Part shown: piece by piece, positions 1 to 11,499 of the stretch
How the letters are laid out: the number at the start of each line of letters is the position of its first letter
Position numbering within the stretch: the first letter of the stretch is position 1
DNA from: Toxonevra muliebris
Lineage: Eukaryota > Arthropoda > Insecta > Diptera > Pallopteridae
Length of the DNA: 64,000 bases
Assembly (NCBI GenBank): GCA_963691655.1
Contig: OY829328.1
Coordinates: 28,229,890-28,293,889 of the forward strand
Reading direction: 5' to 3'
Translations under genes and position numbers: made by a program
The notes under the pieces: model-generated
Told to the model about the DNA's origin: nothing
What the model saw: only the letters and a program-made list of their open reading frames with translations
The model's database searches: none

Positions 1-1435
1 GTGTTTTGTCATATAGTCATAATTTGAAAAAATTTCACACCCATACAGCAGGTTGGGTATAAGGACTGTCTTAGCAAGTAGCATTCGAATTTTAAGGGGT
101 GTGAAAATTCCAAGAAAGTGTTCTAGTAAAAGTTATACCGAGATTTTTTACGCTTTCTACATATTCAATTGTTGTACCATTAATGTTTACTGTAGGTAGT
201 GCAGAGATATCAAACAGCTTCTTGTATATGACCAGACATTGCGATTTTGTAGGATTTAATGAAAGCCCATTTTTAATCGCCCATTTATTAACGGCAACCA
301 AGTCACTGTTCATGTCTTGCACACAAGTGTTAATTTCATTTATACCGCAAGACAAGTACACCTGAACATCATCTGCATACATGTGGATGCCACAATTCTT
401 CAATTCATTAGGAAGGTTATTTATATAGAGGGAGAAAAACAAGGGTCCTAGGACAGATCCCTGTGGTACACCTCTGGTTAGCGGAAGGAACTGGGATATA
501 GAGCTATCTGAGAATACAGTCTGTGATCTACCGTGGAGGTACGATGCTATTAAGTCAGCAGCTGTTTCTGAGAAACCATAAAAAATGTTTAATTTTCTTA
601 ATTAGTATGCTATGAACTCCTGTATCGAAGGCTTTAGAGTGATCCAGCAGTGTTAGGAGAGTGATTTTACCATCGTCGAGTTCTGCGCGAATGTTTTCAG
701 CAACTTCTAGTAACACTGTTACACATCCTCGATTCGCTCTAAAGCCTGATTGCTTATCCGAAACCAGAGAGTGTTCCGTCAGGTATTTAAGCACTTGATT
801 GTAAATAAGTTTTACCAACACTTTCGAAAGAAATGGCAGGATTGCAATGGGCCGATATTCATTTTTAGCCTTAGGTATTGGAATAATTTTTGCCTTTTTC
901 CAGCTATTAGGAAAGAAAGATATTGTCAAAACTGAATTAAAAATATACGTTATATACGGAAGTAACTTAGGAAGAAGAGTCTTGAAAAAAGTTGGGTCAA
1001 TTCCGTCAACACCTACCGCATTGGACTTAATGGAGATGAAGCTTTGCAGCACGTCCAGTTGGTCTACACATGAAAAACTGAAACATGGATTACTATTTAA
1101 TGGTTGAGACATCGCCCACTACACAGATTTTGATCAGGCTTAGGTAACTGTGAATTGACAAATTTTTTGTTTAGTTCATCTAAATCACTTATTTGCACAG
1201 TAGATGGGTTCTTAGGTTTTCCAATGCCAATATTACGTATATGCTTCCAGGTACCTTTGCTTCCTACTACTGAAGAAAATTTATTGGCATAATATTTCGA
1301 TTTTGCAGACCTAATAGTATTTACAACTTTGTTCTTTCGATTATTGTAGACAGCATAAATTAAAGGTACGAATTTTTCAAAAATTTGGTTAATGGTATTT
1401 TCTAAAAATGAAACTTGGTCATCAACTGATGTCAT
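1..1435 (-). pseudogene. LINE ORF2 linker and reverse transcriptase, frameshifted
   Basis: The linker (1097-1435) leads into the RT fingers and palm. In the frame 555-1112 I see GVDGIDP, RPIAILPFLSKVL, SGFRANRGC and LDHSKAFDT, the last carrying the first catalytic aspartate. A frame change near 578 is followed by YGFSETAADLIASYLHGRS, then GVPQGSVLGPL just upstream of 442. The catalytic YADD box lies at 368-379. After the stop at 92 another frame continues as LLAKTVLIPNLLYGCEIF to the window edge, which is typical RT thumb sequence. The catalytic residues are kept but the frame is broken, so no active enzyme can be made. Confidence 0.9.
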
Positions 1436-1450
1436 TTTGTAAATAAGATC

Positions 1451-2041
1451 CTAATTCGTAGTTTGTAATTTATCATTAAGATCTTGGTAGTTAATATTTT
1501 TGTAGTTACGGAACACAAAATTTTGAACACTGGTGTTTAGGGGGCAATGATAAGTCAAGAAGATTAAGTCGTGTTTTGAAAAAAAAGGCACAGATATTTG
1601 ATCACACAAAAGCTTCTTTGATGTGTCATTTGTAAAAATTAAGTTCAGCAATGTATTAACACTACTAGTGTAGTGCGTAGGTGTCAAGTTATTCACAGGA
1701 AAAAGTCCAATTCCATTCATGGCATATGATAGTTGATTGTCTGTTAAGATATTGCTGTTGAAATCGCCAGCTATTAAAATGTCACAGTAAGATAATGTTA
1801 ATTGTTCAACAACTGTCATTAGAGAAGCAGTGTCAATATTACGATTCGGGCGATAAACAGTACCAATCAGGACTTTCCGTGTAATGCACACTAATTCTAG
1901 GAAAAGATATTCAATATTACTCTCAGTGTTAGAATTACTTACAGGTCTACACGCTATTCCATTTCTTACGTAAATTGCAACACCTCCTCCATGACCATGC
2001 CTGTCTGATCGGAATAATCTATAAATACTTCTAAATAACAT
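1451..2041 (-). pseudogene. LINE ORF2 endonuclease (APE-type) fragment
   Basis: This is the C-terminal two thirds of an apurinic-type endonuclease, which nicks target DNA for target-primed reverse transcription. Visible motifs are GHGGGVAIYV near the start, GTVYRPNRN at about residues 63-71, the AGDFNSN motif at about residues 88-94 and a degenerate terminal SKHD in place of the usual SDH-type motif. The N-terminal catalytic part (the usual N...Q/E region) is missing. The frame that continues upstream at 1966-2211 does not look like endonuclease. The frame ends at a stop near 1451, but related sequence continues in another frame, so this is a frameshifted remnant and not a natural C-terminus. 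Confidence 0.85.
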
Positions 2042-2060
2042 TTTCTGTTGTTTTTTGTAA

Positions 2061-4107
2061 TAATTGATTGTGATATATGGACTGGTGGATCCAGGGAGGG
2101 AGTTTCAACACAAACCTCGATGTTTTTCGGCGTATGAAACGCGACATCTTTCAAACGGAAATATAAAGATGTGCAAACTATAATCTTAAGCGCGGTTACC
2201 AAAACAAGCAACCTAAAACGTTTTTTTTACGGGAATTCTAATAGAACACTTTAGGTTGAATTATTACCTTACAAAACTGAGAATTCTTTTTACTGACTCA
2301 TGTTGATTTTATAGAGAAGGCAAGGAATCTGCACGACGAGGCACATCTTAAAACTTATACTTATACAAACTCGAAAAAGGCATTTGAGGGGCCATCATAT
2401 GCTAGACGCCAATCTGTACTCCATAGAAGTAGGAGCAATACAAATATATCTAATGAAAATTCGACTGTACGCCAATAAAGGGGCACAGTAGATATAACAG
2501 GTCCCAGTGTATTCCTCCAAAATAATAATAACTAATAGTAATATATTTCACATGAGCAATTTTTTGTTCCAATAGATCTAGATATAGCTTTTTAAAAATG
2601 AGTAGAGTTCAGTAAGTATAATTCATATTAAAATTGAAAATGAATTGAAATACCTATAGCAAAATTGATTAAACGCTCATAAATGAAAAAAAAAAATTAA
2701 ACTTCACCGGTCGAATCACATTGCACAATTTTGCTTTTGAATTTACCTTTAGTAAATTGCTGCCACATGTGCCCGAAAATGTGACTTAGAAAAAGTTTAC
2801 ATTGATCAACTCTTGATGAGGAACTCCGATCATGATTGGTCAATTAAAATACACTAGTCGGTAAGGCCCCAGTAACTGGGGCTATTTTTTTTTGCTTAAG
2901 AAATCTCTTTATGGAGATAAATTAGATTAGATAATTCTGAGAAATGCCGTTACTCATGTCTTCTCTCTCTCTCTCATTTGTTATTTACTCCCGCTTAAGC
3001 AATGATTTTTACAATGCTTTGTTCAATGAGTGAGTTTTAAAGAACTTCCGACGCTGATATTTTGGAATTGGCTAAACCGATTTGAAATCTGATAATTTCT
3101 GGCTAACTTACTCGTCAAGCTCTTTAACTTCAAATATCTCTTTAAATTGATATATGATATCGTAGCACTTCTGGATCTTCTGGAATAAAATTGTAGTTAC
3201 ACTAATAAATGTATAGATTATCGAACAATTTCCCTTAGCGCTCTATTCTTCGAAATGCGAAAATTTTAAATCAAAACTTTTGTTTTGTTTGCTTTTTCAA
3301 AAATTTACTGTGTGATGAAGGTATTTTACTATTACATATTTATAAACTAAAAGCACAGCGACTACAATGACAAATACAGATGAGATGGTGAGGACCCTGA
3401 CAGATTCCCCTTAAAAAAATGTAATTCTTTGAAAAAAAAAAACAATGATAGTGATATTATGAAGAGGAAACAACGATGGAATAGAAAAAGTAAACGTTAG
3501 CCAGTCTGCGATTTAAAAACCATTTGTCAACCTGAGACAAGGTCAACAGATTTACCTTTACATATGAAATTGTAGCAAGAATTTGAAATTCTTTTTTAAT
3601 ACAAATTTAAGTAGATTTATTTTTTTCCACATTATTATGCGTTTTTTGCTAGTATTTTTCTTAAGTTCTTTTATTTATTTTTTATTTTCTTTGCTATCTT
3701 GTCGGCATATTCAAATGTCATTTTGACATTTGCTGGTGATATGAGCTTAAATATGAATAAAGTTGCCAACTGAAGCAAGGCGCAAATATATACGGAGTAA
3801 CTACACGACTCTATATAAAACTTCTTCAGGCTAAGGATAATAGAAGCAGCAGCAAAAGGAAGAATAAAGGAAAAATGTCAAATTGCCAACGAGACAGAAA
3901 CACAAAGATGAGCAAGAAACCACTGACGATAATAAATTTTATTTTATTTTTCTGTTGAATTTGTGGCAAAGGAAATGAAAAATTTACATTATTCAGAAAT
4001 GCATTTTTATGACAAATAAAGATATTTTTTTTAAGTATTAGCTGAGAAACAGCATTTAAATTATCTTCATTTTATTTCAATATAATTGTTAGTTATTTTA
4101 ATAGGAA
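2061..4107. other. No gene seen; AT-rich with CT microsatellite
   Basis: I found no coding stretch with family resemblance. There is a short CT-rich microsatellite near 2960-2978. A GC hairpin followed by a T run at 2862-2890 is treated as chance in a eukaryotic context. Confidence 0.5.
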
Positions 4108-4595
4108 TGAAACTCATCCTTACTTACTTAAGTAGTTTTAGCCAACGGTTATAATATTTTTTACCTTAATTGCATGCAAGAAATAAATCCTCTCAACTTA
4201 CAGCATTCTACATATATTAATTTATAAAATATTGCAGTCACTGAAGGAAAATTACTTAATCTTCCTGAAAAAATTAATCTCTATCTCTCCCTCTCTCTCT
4301 CTGTTTCGTTCACAGTAAATTACAATTCATTTATTAACAACGTATGTCCTTATTATCTGCACTTTATTGTATTACCCTCTGATATATTTACAAAACTAGC
4401 GTAGAAACACTTCAAAGATAATACTCTGAATGGCTCGATATCCTAAAGCCAAGGTTGAATATCAAACTTGACATTGATGAAGCTTACGAAAAGTAGATGT
4501 AGGTGCATAAATATGTATGTACGAATATTTATGTAGTTTTGGTATTAATACAATTTATGTATAAGCTAGTAAGCTATCCCGACGTTGCACAGTGG
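4108..4595. repeat. Dispersed repeat A, copy 1 (pairs with 12367-12835)
   Basis: About 480 bp reappears in the same orientation at 12367-12835. Shared landmarks in the same order are ACCTTAATTGCATGC, a run of CT dinucleotides, TGCATTTATTAACAACG-like sequence, GTAGAAACACTTCAAAG and ATATCAAACTTGACATT. The copies differ by many substitutions and small gaps, so the duplication is old. I saw no coding frame or clear terminal repeats. An unclassified transposon fragment is the most likely explanation. Confidence 0.75.
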
Positions 4596-5389
4596 ACCGT
4601 TTCATACATGTTAGACGTGATAAATTTTTTTATCGATGCAAATCATTGTTTTAGTCCTATCTGATATAAATACATACTATTGTGGCTATTTTGCCCATAT
4701 TGCGCAAATTATTGGTATACAGTGATGGACAAAAGTGTTTTTGAGAATAAATAGCTAAATATGTCGACAAATCAGAAAACAATAGCGCAAAAAGTTTTTA
4801 CTCATATACATTGACAAAAGGGTAAAACAATTTTTGAAATCAGATGATATCTTCTGGGCCCGCATTGATCTTAAAAGTTCCGAAAATTTGACTAATGTTT
4901 ATATCTCTTTTATTACTCATAATAAAAGAGAAACAGAATGCAAGAATGGTCAATGGCCCCGTAAGAGAATCAAAGATTTGAAAAATCAACAATTATGGAG
5001 GAAAATTTCGGATTTTTCAAAAAACATGCGGGGCCAGTATATATTATTTGACTTCAAGATCTATTCTACTACTGTTCATCTATATAAGTTGACAGACAAC
5101 TTAAGTTTCCTGCATAGAGTACGGTTACCAATTACATCTGAAAAAACATAGAAGAGTACATTTAATAAAACACAAAATTTTGTGTACACTGTGCAACAAT
5201 TTCCGGGTCATTGTTTGGGTAGTGAGAAATTTCAGTTTAGGATAAAAGTACTCGACTAGTAGAGCAAAATCTCCAAAGGGTTTGACGTTTCGCAGTTTTT
5301 TTTATGGCCATATGAAATTTTTCCTTTTTAGAAGATTTTGATGATTTTGAATTATTTAGTTTTACTCCCACCATTGGTAAACTAATGAA
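4596..5389. other. AT-rich, with a possible decayed Tc1-like left end
   Basis: At 4719-4740 the sequence TACAGTGATGGACAAAAGT looks like a Tc1-type terminal repeat next to a TA. Downstream, 4834-5151 on the plus strand is open for 105 codons from a TTG. The middle of that frame (GQWPRKRIKDLKNQQLWRKI) faintly recalls the second HTH region of Tc1 transposases. I found no matching right end. This is a weak suggestion only. Confidence 0.25.
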
Positions 5390-5539
5390 TAGGGCATAGC
5401 CGGGTTTTCATGTCAGAAATGCCCCCAAACCGAATCAAGTTTCGCGTGGACCCTTTTGAAGCACTTAATTTAACAATGATTTGGCTAAATTTTCAGTTCA
5501 TTATCTGCAATTATTGAAGAATATTTGAATTTATTGAAA

Positions 5540-5755
5540 AAAGGGGGCTTATAACCCCATTTTCAAGAAAACAGGTAAGAGATGGAGGAAAATTGTATAC
5601 GCAAAAATTGTTTATCTCTTTGTGCTTAACAACTGCAGACCACAAGTTCGTATCTATTGAAATAAAGAAATTTCTCAATAGGCCCTGAAGACCCCATTTT
5701 TCCGCCTTCGGGTCCATTTTGTGGGTGAACTAGAGATGGTGGAGGAAAACTGAGT
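5540..5755. repeat. Tandem-like segment, related copy at 7190-7330
   Basis: CCATTTTCAAGA, GATGGAGGAAAA and a TTGAAATAAAGAAA block appear at 5555-5672 and again at 7213-7320 in the same orientation. A shorter third version (CCATTTT, GGTGGAGGAAAA) is at 5690-5752. A diverged relative including CAACTTTGCTTCAGAC is at 63722-63737. The unit is about 130 bp and is noncoding. Confidence 0.6.
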
Positions 5756-5871
5756 ACGCAGTCGTAATTAGTGACGCTAAATTACTATAAAACCGTTGGA
5801 AAATCTCGCACATAAGGTAAAAGTAAAAAAATTTTTCCATTGCGTAGTGAATGTGATATACTATAGCTTAA

Positions 5872-6641
5872 ACGCAAAGAAAAAATTCGTTCTTCAGAAA
5901 CGAAATTTTCACTAAACGAACTTCGTTCATGGAAGGTTTTCATGATGAGCGAACATTTATTTATCATAAACGACTGTATTCAGTTGCCATGAACGAAGAT
6001 TTATTCATCATAAACGGTTCAATTCTTTTACGATGAACTAAAAACGTTTGCAATAAAATTAAATATTTCCCTGAAAAATATAAAATAGAAGGCATTTTTT
6101 TGTATTTGCTTTTTTAATTATATCGCGGACTCCAAAATTGACAGAAGATACATCCTGTTAAAAGAAGAATTTTTCGTTACCACGCACTTTTTTATACGCA
6201 TATTTTTCACTCACTTGACTCTATGAAGACAAAAAGAAATGTGATGAAATAATTTCAATGCACAATTAAAATTCTTCAATAATGCGTTGACAAAAGATGC
6301 TCCCCGTTATGTTGTGTTGATTTGTTGTTGTGTAGAGTTTGAATGTAAGCGTCGCTGCTGCTTCTTTTTGCGACGAGAGCGAGATGAGAGGAAAACGAAA
6401 ATTAAAAGAGAAGAGAGTTGTGGACTTTCGTTTAGCAGAAACGTTTTTATCATTTGCCGGAAAAGAAAATTACCTTAATTTTATCGTTAAGGAATTTTCG
6501 TTCATCATAAAATTGTTAATCTTTTGCAGAAAACGGTTTTGGTTTCTGCAAACACGGCAACGTTCCTCAGAAACGTTTTTGTGCAGTGTAAAAGGAATAT
6601 ATTCTCCACAAACGGGCGATAAACGTTTTTTTTCTTTGCGT
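5872..6641. mobile_element. MITE nested in foldback copy 1
   Basis: The segment begins ACGCAAAGAAAAAA and ends TTTTTTTTCTTTGCGT, an inverted pair. Foldback copy 2 lacks it: there, near 20863, CATAACTCAACTAGGG is continuous, whereas copy 1 reads TATAGCTTAA, then the insert, then GTAACTAGGG. The insert is about 770 bp, with TAA or TTAA at the junctions. Internal AACGTTT/GAACG motifs are repeated in both orientations. Open frames inside, such as 6339-6725, look like chance frames. Confidence 0.65.
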
Positions 6642-7330
6642 GTAACTAGGGTGGTAAAAAAAAATTTTGGAATCTTCATAAAAAAAATTTTCAAAAAAAA
6701 TTCTGTGAAAATAGTAGATAGTTGATAGTTAATAAAATTCCAAATGTGTCTCCTAAACCAAAAAATCACTCTTCAAAAATTGCAGATAATGAATTGAAAA
6801 TTTAGCCAAATCATTCTTAAATTAAGTGCTTCAAAAGGGTCCATGCGAAACTTGATTCGGTTTGGGGGCATTTCTGATATGGAAACCCGGCTATGCCCTT
6901 TATAGCCAAGGCATAGATGAACAACTTTTGTCAAGACATCAATGCAAAAAAAATCATGTTTGAGTTCTCTTATCGAATCGATTGTTAAAAAAAACTAGCT
7001 ATTCTTTTCACATTTTTCAAAATTGCTGTTTACAAATTAATTAACCATAACGGCCATAAATAACTAAAAAATAAATTCAATGAAAATGAAGGCAATTTTA
7101 GAGCATTTAAATATTTCGCACTATCCTGGGAAATGTGTACCTCGTAGGTAATTCCAATGTCCGGTTTTTTTTTATCGGCCATTTATCTAAAAAGGAGGTT
7201 TAAACTCCATTTTCAAGAGAAAGGGTAGGAGATGGAGGAAAAGTGTAAATCTTGTTTATATCTTTATGCTTAACAACTTTGCTTCAGACATCAAATTCGT
7301 ATCGGTTGAAATAAAGAAAATTTGTATCAT

Positions 7331-7944
7331 TAGAAATCAAGTTGAATGCTGAGCCTAAGTAGGCCCACGTGAATCAAATGATAGTAGCCTATTACATCAT
7401 GCTATTGCACTGGCAGGTATGCTGTTGATATCGTTCATGGTCTTCTAAATTTAGTATGTGTTTCTAGCATGTATATGTATACAGTTAGGGCTTTGAAAAA
7501 GACTTATATAGTACATATATAGGAAAGAAAAAAAATGATTTTTTTTTTTACTTCAGGAAAAACTTACCTTATTTATATATTTATCAAAAAGTATGAACAT
7601 ATTTGTACATATATATATATCTGAAAATAAATTAATGCAATCCTGGCGCTGACAGGCATTGCAGATAGCCTGTGTAGAAACTTTTCCAAGCATTGGTTCC
7701 TGGTAAGAAAATGAAAGAACGTTTGTGAAAGGTAAGGTAGAGAGCCTTTTGTGGTGGAAAATACTTTTATGATACCTAATTGCGCCATTGCTTGTTGGAT
7801 GCCAGGTTGGCGTGTGTGGAAACCAATTGTATAGCCAGTTGAGTTAAATTTGATAGATTTTTCACGCAGCTTTATAATGATGTAAAAATAAATTTAAAGC
7901 TATCTATTATTGTGAAGATAATTGGTGCTAAAGTTTTGTTTTCA
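7331..7944. other. Unassigned segment with open minus-strand frames at 7573-7850
   Basis: On the minus strand 7573-7788 is open for 71 codons, and a second minus frame is also open across most of the same stretch. It is less AT-rich than its flanks. The first frame contains QLGIIKVFSTTKG and FLTRNQCLEKFLHRL. I do not recognise a family. It could be a decayed transposon gene or an exon-like stretch. No start context or splice signal decides. Confidence 0.2.
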
Positions 7945-8145
7945 TTTTGTTTATGTACATATTTTTGAATAAGCACATACATATATGTAGACCTACAGCC
8001 ATGGACATATAAATGGCGCATTTTTTTATTTGTTCTTCCTTATGCTACATTATCGTAAATATCTTTAGTAAACAACAAGTGTTTGGTTTTTTCCAAAGGT
8101 ATATTTTTCATATTTAATAATAATACAAACTTAAGTTATAATCCA

Positions 8146-9232
8146 TTAATAAAAAACCAAAATGATCAAAATTAAAAAGAAAACAATTAAATGAGCTGGA
8201 CACATAAATGGCACAAGATGGAAGAAATAGAAAAAAATAATTTTAAAATTGCATTTGTTGATTTTTGGTATGTACAAACTTTTAAAAAAATCATATTTTG
8301 TGCTGTAGCCTTTGCTTCTGATGACAGCTCCACACCTGCAGGCCATACTCTCCACGAGTTTTTGGCATTTTGCTTTGGGTATGGCTTACCAGGCTTTCTG
8401 TGTGGCAGACCAAAGATAGTCCATATTTTTATAGTTCTTCTTTGCGATTTCAACTTTTACTTCGTTCCACAAGTTCTCTATTGGATTTAAGTCAGGGCTC
8501 TGGGCTGGCCAATCCAAAATGTCGATCTTCTTCGCATGAAACCAAGACTTTACCAGTTTGGAGGAGTGTTTGGGATTATTATCTTACATAAATGTCCATT
8601 TAATTGACATGAAATCGAAGGCATATGGTTCCATATAGTTTTTCAAAATGTCCAAATACTCAAATTTGTCCATTTTGCCATTGATTTTTATAAGCGGACA
8701 TAATGTTTCCACCCCCGTGTTTTACCGTCTTCTGGGTGTACCTAGCATTGTACTGCTGGCATTTGGGACGATGAACAAAGATTCTACCATCTGGTCCTAT
8801 CCTGTTAATTTTGGTTTCGTCACTCCACAACACGTTTTTCCAAAAATTTATGGTTTTTTCTTGATGCGTGTTTGAGAAAGTTAATCGCCTTAAAATATTT
8901 TTTTTTGAAAGCACCGGCTTTTTCCTGGAAATGCGCCCAAACAAATTTGCCTCATTCAATGGTCTTCTGACAAGGCTGCTGTATAATTCTAAGTCCAATG
9001 ATTTATTACTATGGCTGCATCTGTACGCACATCTGTTTTTCTAGGCCTCGGCTTCCGAATTTTGCCTTTGGTCAGTACATCTGAATTCTCTACCCATGAA
9101 TTAATTGCATTGTACACTTTTTTTTCGAGAACTATGTACAAATTTAGCAATTTCCGCCACTTTTTCCCCTTCTTCATGCGTTCTCCATATTATCCGTCTT
9201 TCCTCTACTGTGGTATGTTTTCCTGATCCCAT
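8146..9232 (-). pseudogene. Tc1-like DD34E transposase, broken
   Basis: The start is an ATG at 9232, giving GSGKHTTVEERRIIW, the first HTH of Tc1 transposases. The remainder is spread over several frames. WVENSDVLTKGKI (second HTH region) and LFGRISRKKPVL precede VLWSDETKIN, which carries the first catalytic D (near 8873). The second D is in DNNPKH (near 8587) and the E is in NPIENLW (near 8482). The D-E spacing is 34 residues, hence DD34E. Breaks include a frame change near 9126, a stop just before DNNPKH and a stop after KAW near 8386. All three catalytic residues remain, so decay is moderate. Confidence 0.9.
8193..8212. repeat. Inner direct repeat of Tc1-like left end
   Basis: TGGACACATAAATGGCACA matches the outer end at 7996-8017 and mirrors TTGTGCCATTTATATGTCCA at 9341-9362. 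In IR/DR elements such inner repeats are second transposase binding sites. Confidence 0.8.
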
Positions 9233-9931
9233 TTTCAATTAAATTTCACTCCATAATACTTTCAATAACCTATTTTTAAACTACTATAAATATCATGTGA
9301 TTCTTTTGAAACCTTCGCGAGTACTGCATATTCTAAGTTATTTGTGCCATTTATATGTCCACTTAAAATCAACATTGTCTACGCAAAACTAATAACGGTA
9401 AATAATAAGCAGAACATAAAGGAACATTTGTAAGCGGTAGACACCAGAGCTATTGCAGCATCAAGCTGAACGCAGAAAACTTACATTTTAATAAAGTTTT
9501 AGTTGAAGTTTTTCAACATTTATTCGAAATCTAATTTTGTGCCATTTATATGTCCATGGCTGTATATACACCCTTTTAGGAAAGTAATACAATGCCACGA
9601 TTAGAAGACATTAATTTATTTATTCTTTTATACTTTCATTTTTTTAGTTCTTTCTTTTTATTTATTTGATTATATGCAAAAACGCGTATGAATGTAAGGA
9701 AATAGTCATATTAAAAAAAAAAAGTAGAAAAATTGTTCTTTTTTGTTATAGCGCACTTTAAGAAGAATGTAATATATTTTTCTTGGCAAATTTTTTCAAT
9801 AATCAAATATCAGCAGAAAATGTTTATAAAAATTTCACCTTAAATCAATAATAATAAAGAACAATTCATAGAATTACTAATAACAAATATCTATGTATTT
9901 GCAGAAAGATAGAAATACACATGTATACAAC

Positions 9932-10415
9932 CAGTGTTACCACTGACTGCAAAAAAGATGTATCACCCTGAAAGGGAGAAAAGTATCAGAGTGTATCATC
10001 TTGAAAAAGAAAAAGTATCAATGTATCAAAAATTTTGATGTATTCAAAATGTGATGAAGAGAAAATGATTTTGTTAATAAATAACAAATTTTTTTATTAA
10101 TAAATATTTCACAGTAATTTAAATTTTTTTTTGTACCCATGGTAAGACTTCTTGCCACTGTTCGTGAAACGGAATGTTCAATGCACCGGAAGATCTAAAA
10201 TTGATAACGGAAGTTGCCGCGCTCAAAAAATAATAACATGTGGAAACAAAGTTATCAATTATTTGGAGTTAAAAACACGCAACATAAGACATTTCTTTTG
10301 GATAAAAAAAGTATCAAAATAGCACCAAAGTATCAAAAAAAAAAAAGGTATCACTGAAAAAAAAGGGACAAAAATGTATTACTTTTAATCCAATTGGATC
10401 AAAATAGTTACACTG
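9932..10415. mobile_element. hAT-type MITE in repeat B copy 1
   Basis: The left end is CAGTGTTAC and the right end reads GTTACACTG, an inverted pair with the YARNG start typical of hAT. The flanks are TATACAAC (9924-9931) and TATATTAC (10416-10423), an 8-bp duplication with two differences. Repeat B copy 2 reads through this point near 38448. The 484-bp interior is rich in GTATCA repeats and has no coding frame. Confidence 0.75.
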
Positions 10416-10829
10416 TATATTACTCTATGTAGCATGCAGTTATTTGTATACATATGAGTATATGTATACAGTGGCGAATCCAAAAAGTATATTTATGGGA
10501 GAATATATTTTAAAATTTGCTAATATTTGTCTTGAAATTGCTATTCAATTCCAACTAACAACTAAACAAAATTAGAAGGACGGAGTCCTCAGACAAAAAA
10601 AATTGAGATCACTGATCTCAAATTTAAAATCAAATTGAATGTTTCTTTAATAGTTTTACCAAAAAGTTGGTTTGAATTCTAATGCGGACTCTACATTCAT
10701 GCAATGCATCAGAATGGTGAAGAGAAATGAGTTTACTAGTTTGACATGCAAACGAGCTAACAAGCTTCGGAAAGGCGCTTTTTTAATGAGCCCAGGAAGG
10801 CGTTAATTAAGTATGAAGAGTTTTGGTCG

Positions 10830-11470
10830 TAGCACCTTCCATACAACTTAAATGATTTTTATGGTATATTTTCGCAACCATTTATAGTGCAATGCTGAAA
10901 TTTATTACAAGAACATTGGTTGTTAATGCCATGCCACAGGAAAAACTGATTGAAAAATGGGGCATGGCATCTTCCATATAAGCTAATATTTCATTATGAA
11001 TTATCTCTGGAACCATTTGTGAAACGGCTCTAACTTTTGTTATGAAAATGCAATTTGTTAATGAAGTTCTCCGGAATTAGTGGGCATGGAACCTCCCATA
11101 CAAATGAAATGCTAAAAATGGGATGTGGGGTTAACCATAGTAAGAAAAGGATTGAAGGTTTGTGTTTTAAAGTGAGATGTTAGTTGGAACGGGAGAACAA
11201 CAGTAAGGAAAGCAATGCAATTTTGTTTGTAAAAACGGTATGATAGTAGTAGTTATTGGGCAGAATGTGGAATTTTTACGACAAGTGGGTGGAATATCTC
11301 CCACACACAAAAAATACTTAAAACTGTATATCAGGGGAACCATAGGCGGTATTTTGGTAGTAGTTATTAGATAGCCATAGTAAGGAAAATTATGAAAATT
11401 TGTGTGTAAAAACGAGGTAGTATTAAGTGAGAAGAATGTTAACGGTATTAGAAATATGGAACTATTCATG
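10830..11470. repeat. Degenerate tandem array
   Basis: Diverged units recur in one orientation. CCTTCCATACAA/TCTTCCATATAA/CCTCCCATACAA occur near 10837, 10970 and 11092. AGTAAGGAAA with a following TTTGTNTGTAAAAACG occurs near 11201 and 11379, and a weaker form near 11138. AACCAT anchors recur near 10876, 11018, 11132 and 11337. The period is roughly 120-200 bp and irregular. The open minus-strand frame at 11167-11469 follows from this structure and is not a convincing gene. Confidence 0.55.
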
Positions 11471-11499
11471 TAAACGATAGGATCCTAACCACTTTTTGA

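Larger units (their letters stand above)
1..2060 (-). mobile_element. Non-LTR retrotransposon (LINE), partial and decayed
   Basis: On the minus strand the order is endonuclease C-terminal part, linker, then reverse transcriptase up to the left window edge. This is the ORF2 order of APE-type LINEs (CR1, Jockey, I and related clades). The copy has at least four frame changes (near 2040, 1440, 578 and 93). The first half of the endonuclease is not recognisable upstream of about 2041, so the copy is probably 5' truncated there. The 3' end lies outside the window. The clade cannot be fixed by eye; the wording of the RT motifs resembles CR1-like elements more than Jockey itself. Confidence 0.9.
5390..6903. 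mobile_element. Foldback element family F, copy 1
   Basis: The ends are inverted repeats of about 110 bp. The left reads AGGGCATAGCCGGGTTTTCA from 5391 and the right ends with CCCGGCTATGCCCTTTA near 6902. The subterminal part (AAGCACTT, GATTTGGCTAAATTTTCA) is also mirrored. The same ends bound a second copy at 20298-21444. The interior has tandem segments near 5540-5755 and a nested MITE at 5872-6641. I see no transposase. The termini fit a YARNG-like start, but I could not define a convincing target duplication. Confidence 0.8.
7996..9562 (-). mobile_element. Tc1-like DD34E transposon with IR/DR termini
   Basis: The 1567-bp element starts CAGCCATGGACATATAAATG and ends with its inverse. It is flanked by TA at 7994-7995 and 9563-9564, the standard Tc1/mariner target. 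Diverged copies of the outer motif recur about 200 bp inward on both sides, at 8193-8212 and 9341-9362. This gives the inverted repeat/direct repeat layout known from several Tc1 elements. The transposase lies on the minus strand and is broken. The equivalent site in repeat B copy 2 (near 38040) is empty. Confidence 0.92.
7945..10720. repeat. Dispersed repeat B, copy 1, carrying two insertions
   Basis: The segment pairs with 37995-38690 in the same orientation. Shared landmarks are GAATAAG...TAGACCTA, ACCCTTTTAGGAAAGTAATA, AAGACATTAATTTATTTATT, GCAGTTATTT and GTGGCGAATCC (GGCGGATCC in the other copy). The copy here is longer because a Tc1-like element (7996-9562) and a hAT-type MITE (9932-10415) are inserted in it. 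The second copy lacks both and so serves as the empty site. Confidence 0.8.

Noticed and set aside
2862..2890. GC hairpin followed by a T run, like an intrinsic terminator
   Set aside because: The window is eukaryotic, no gene lies upstream, and such a pattern is expected by chance in AT-rich DNA.
6287..6769. Open frames on both strands
   Set aside because: They lie inside a MITE made of inverted motifs, which creates open frames on both strands; no domain is seen.
11167..11469. 100-codon minus-strand frame
   Set aside because: It coincides with a degenerate tandem array and has repetitive composition.
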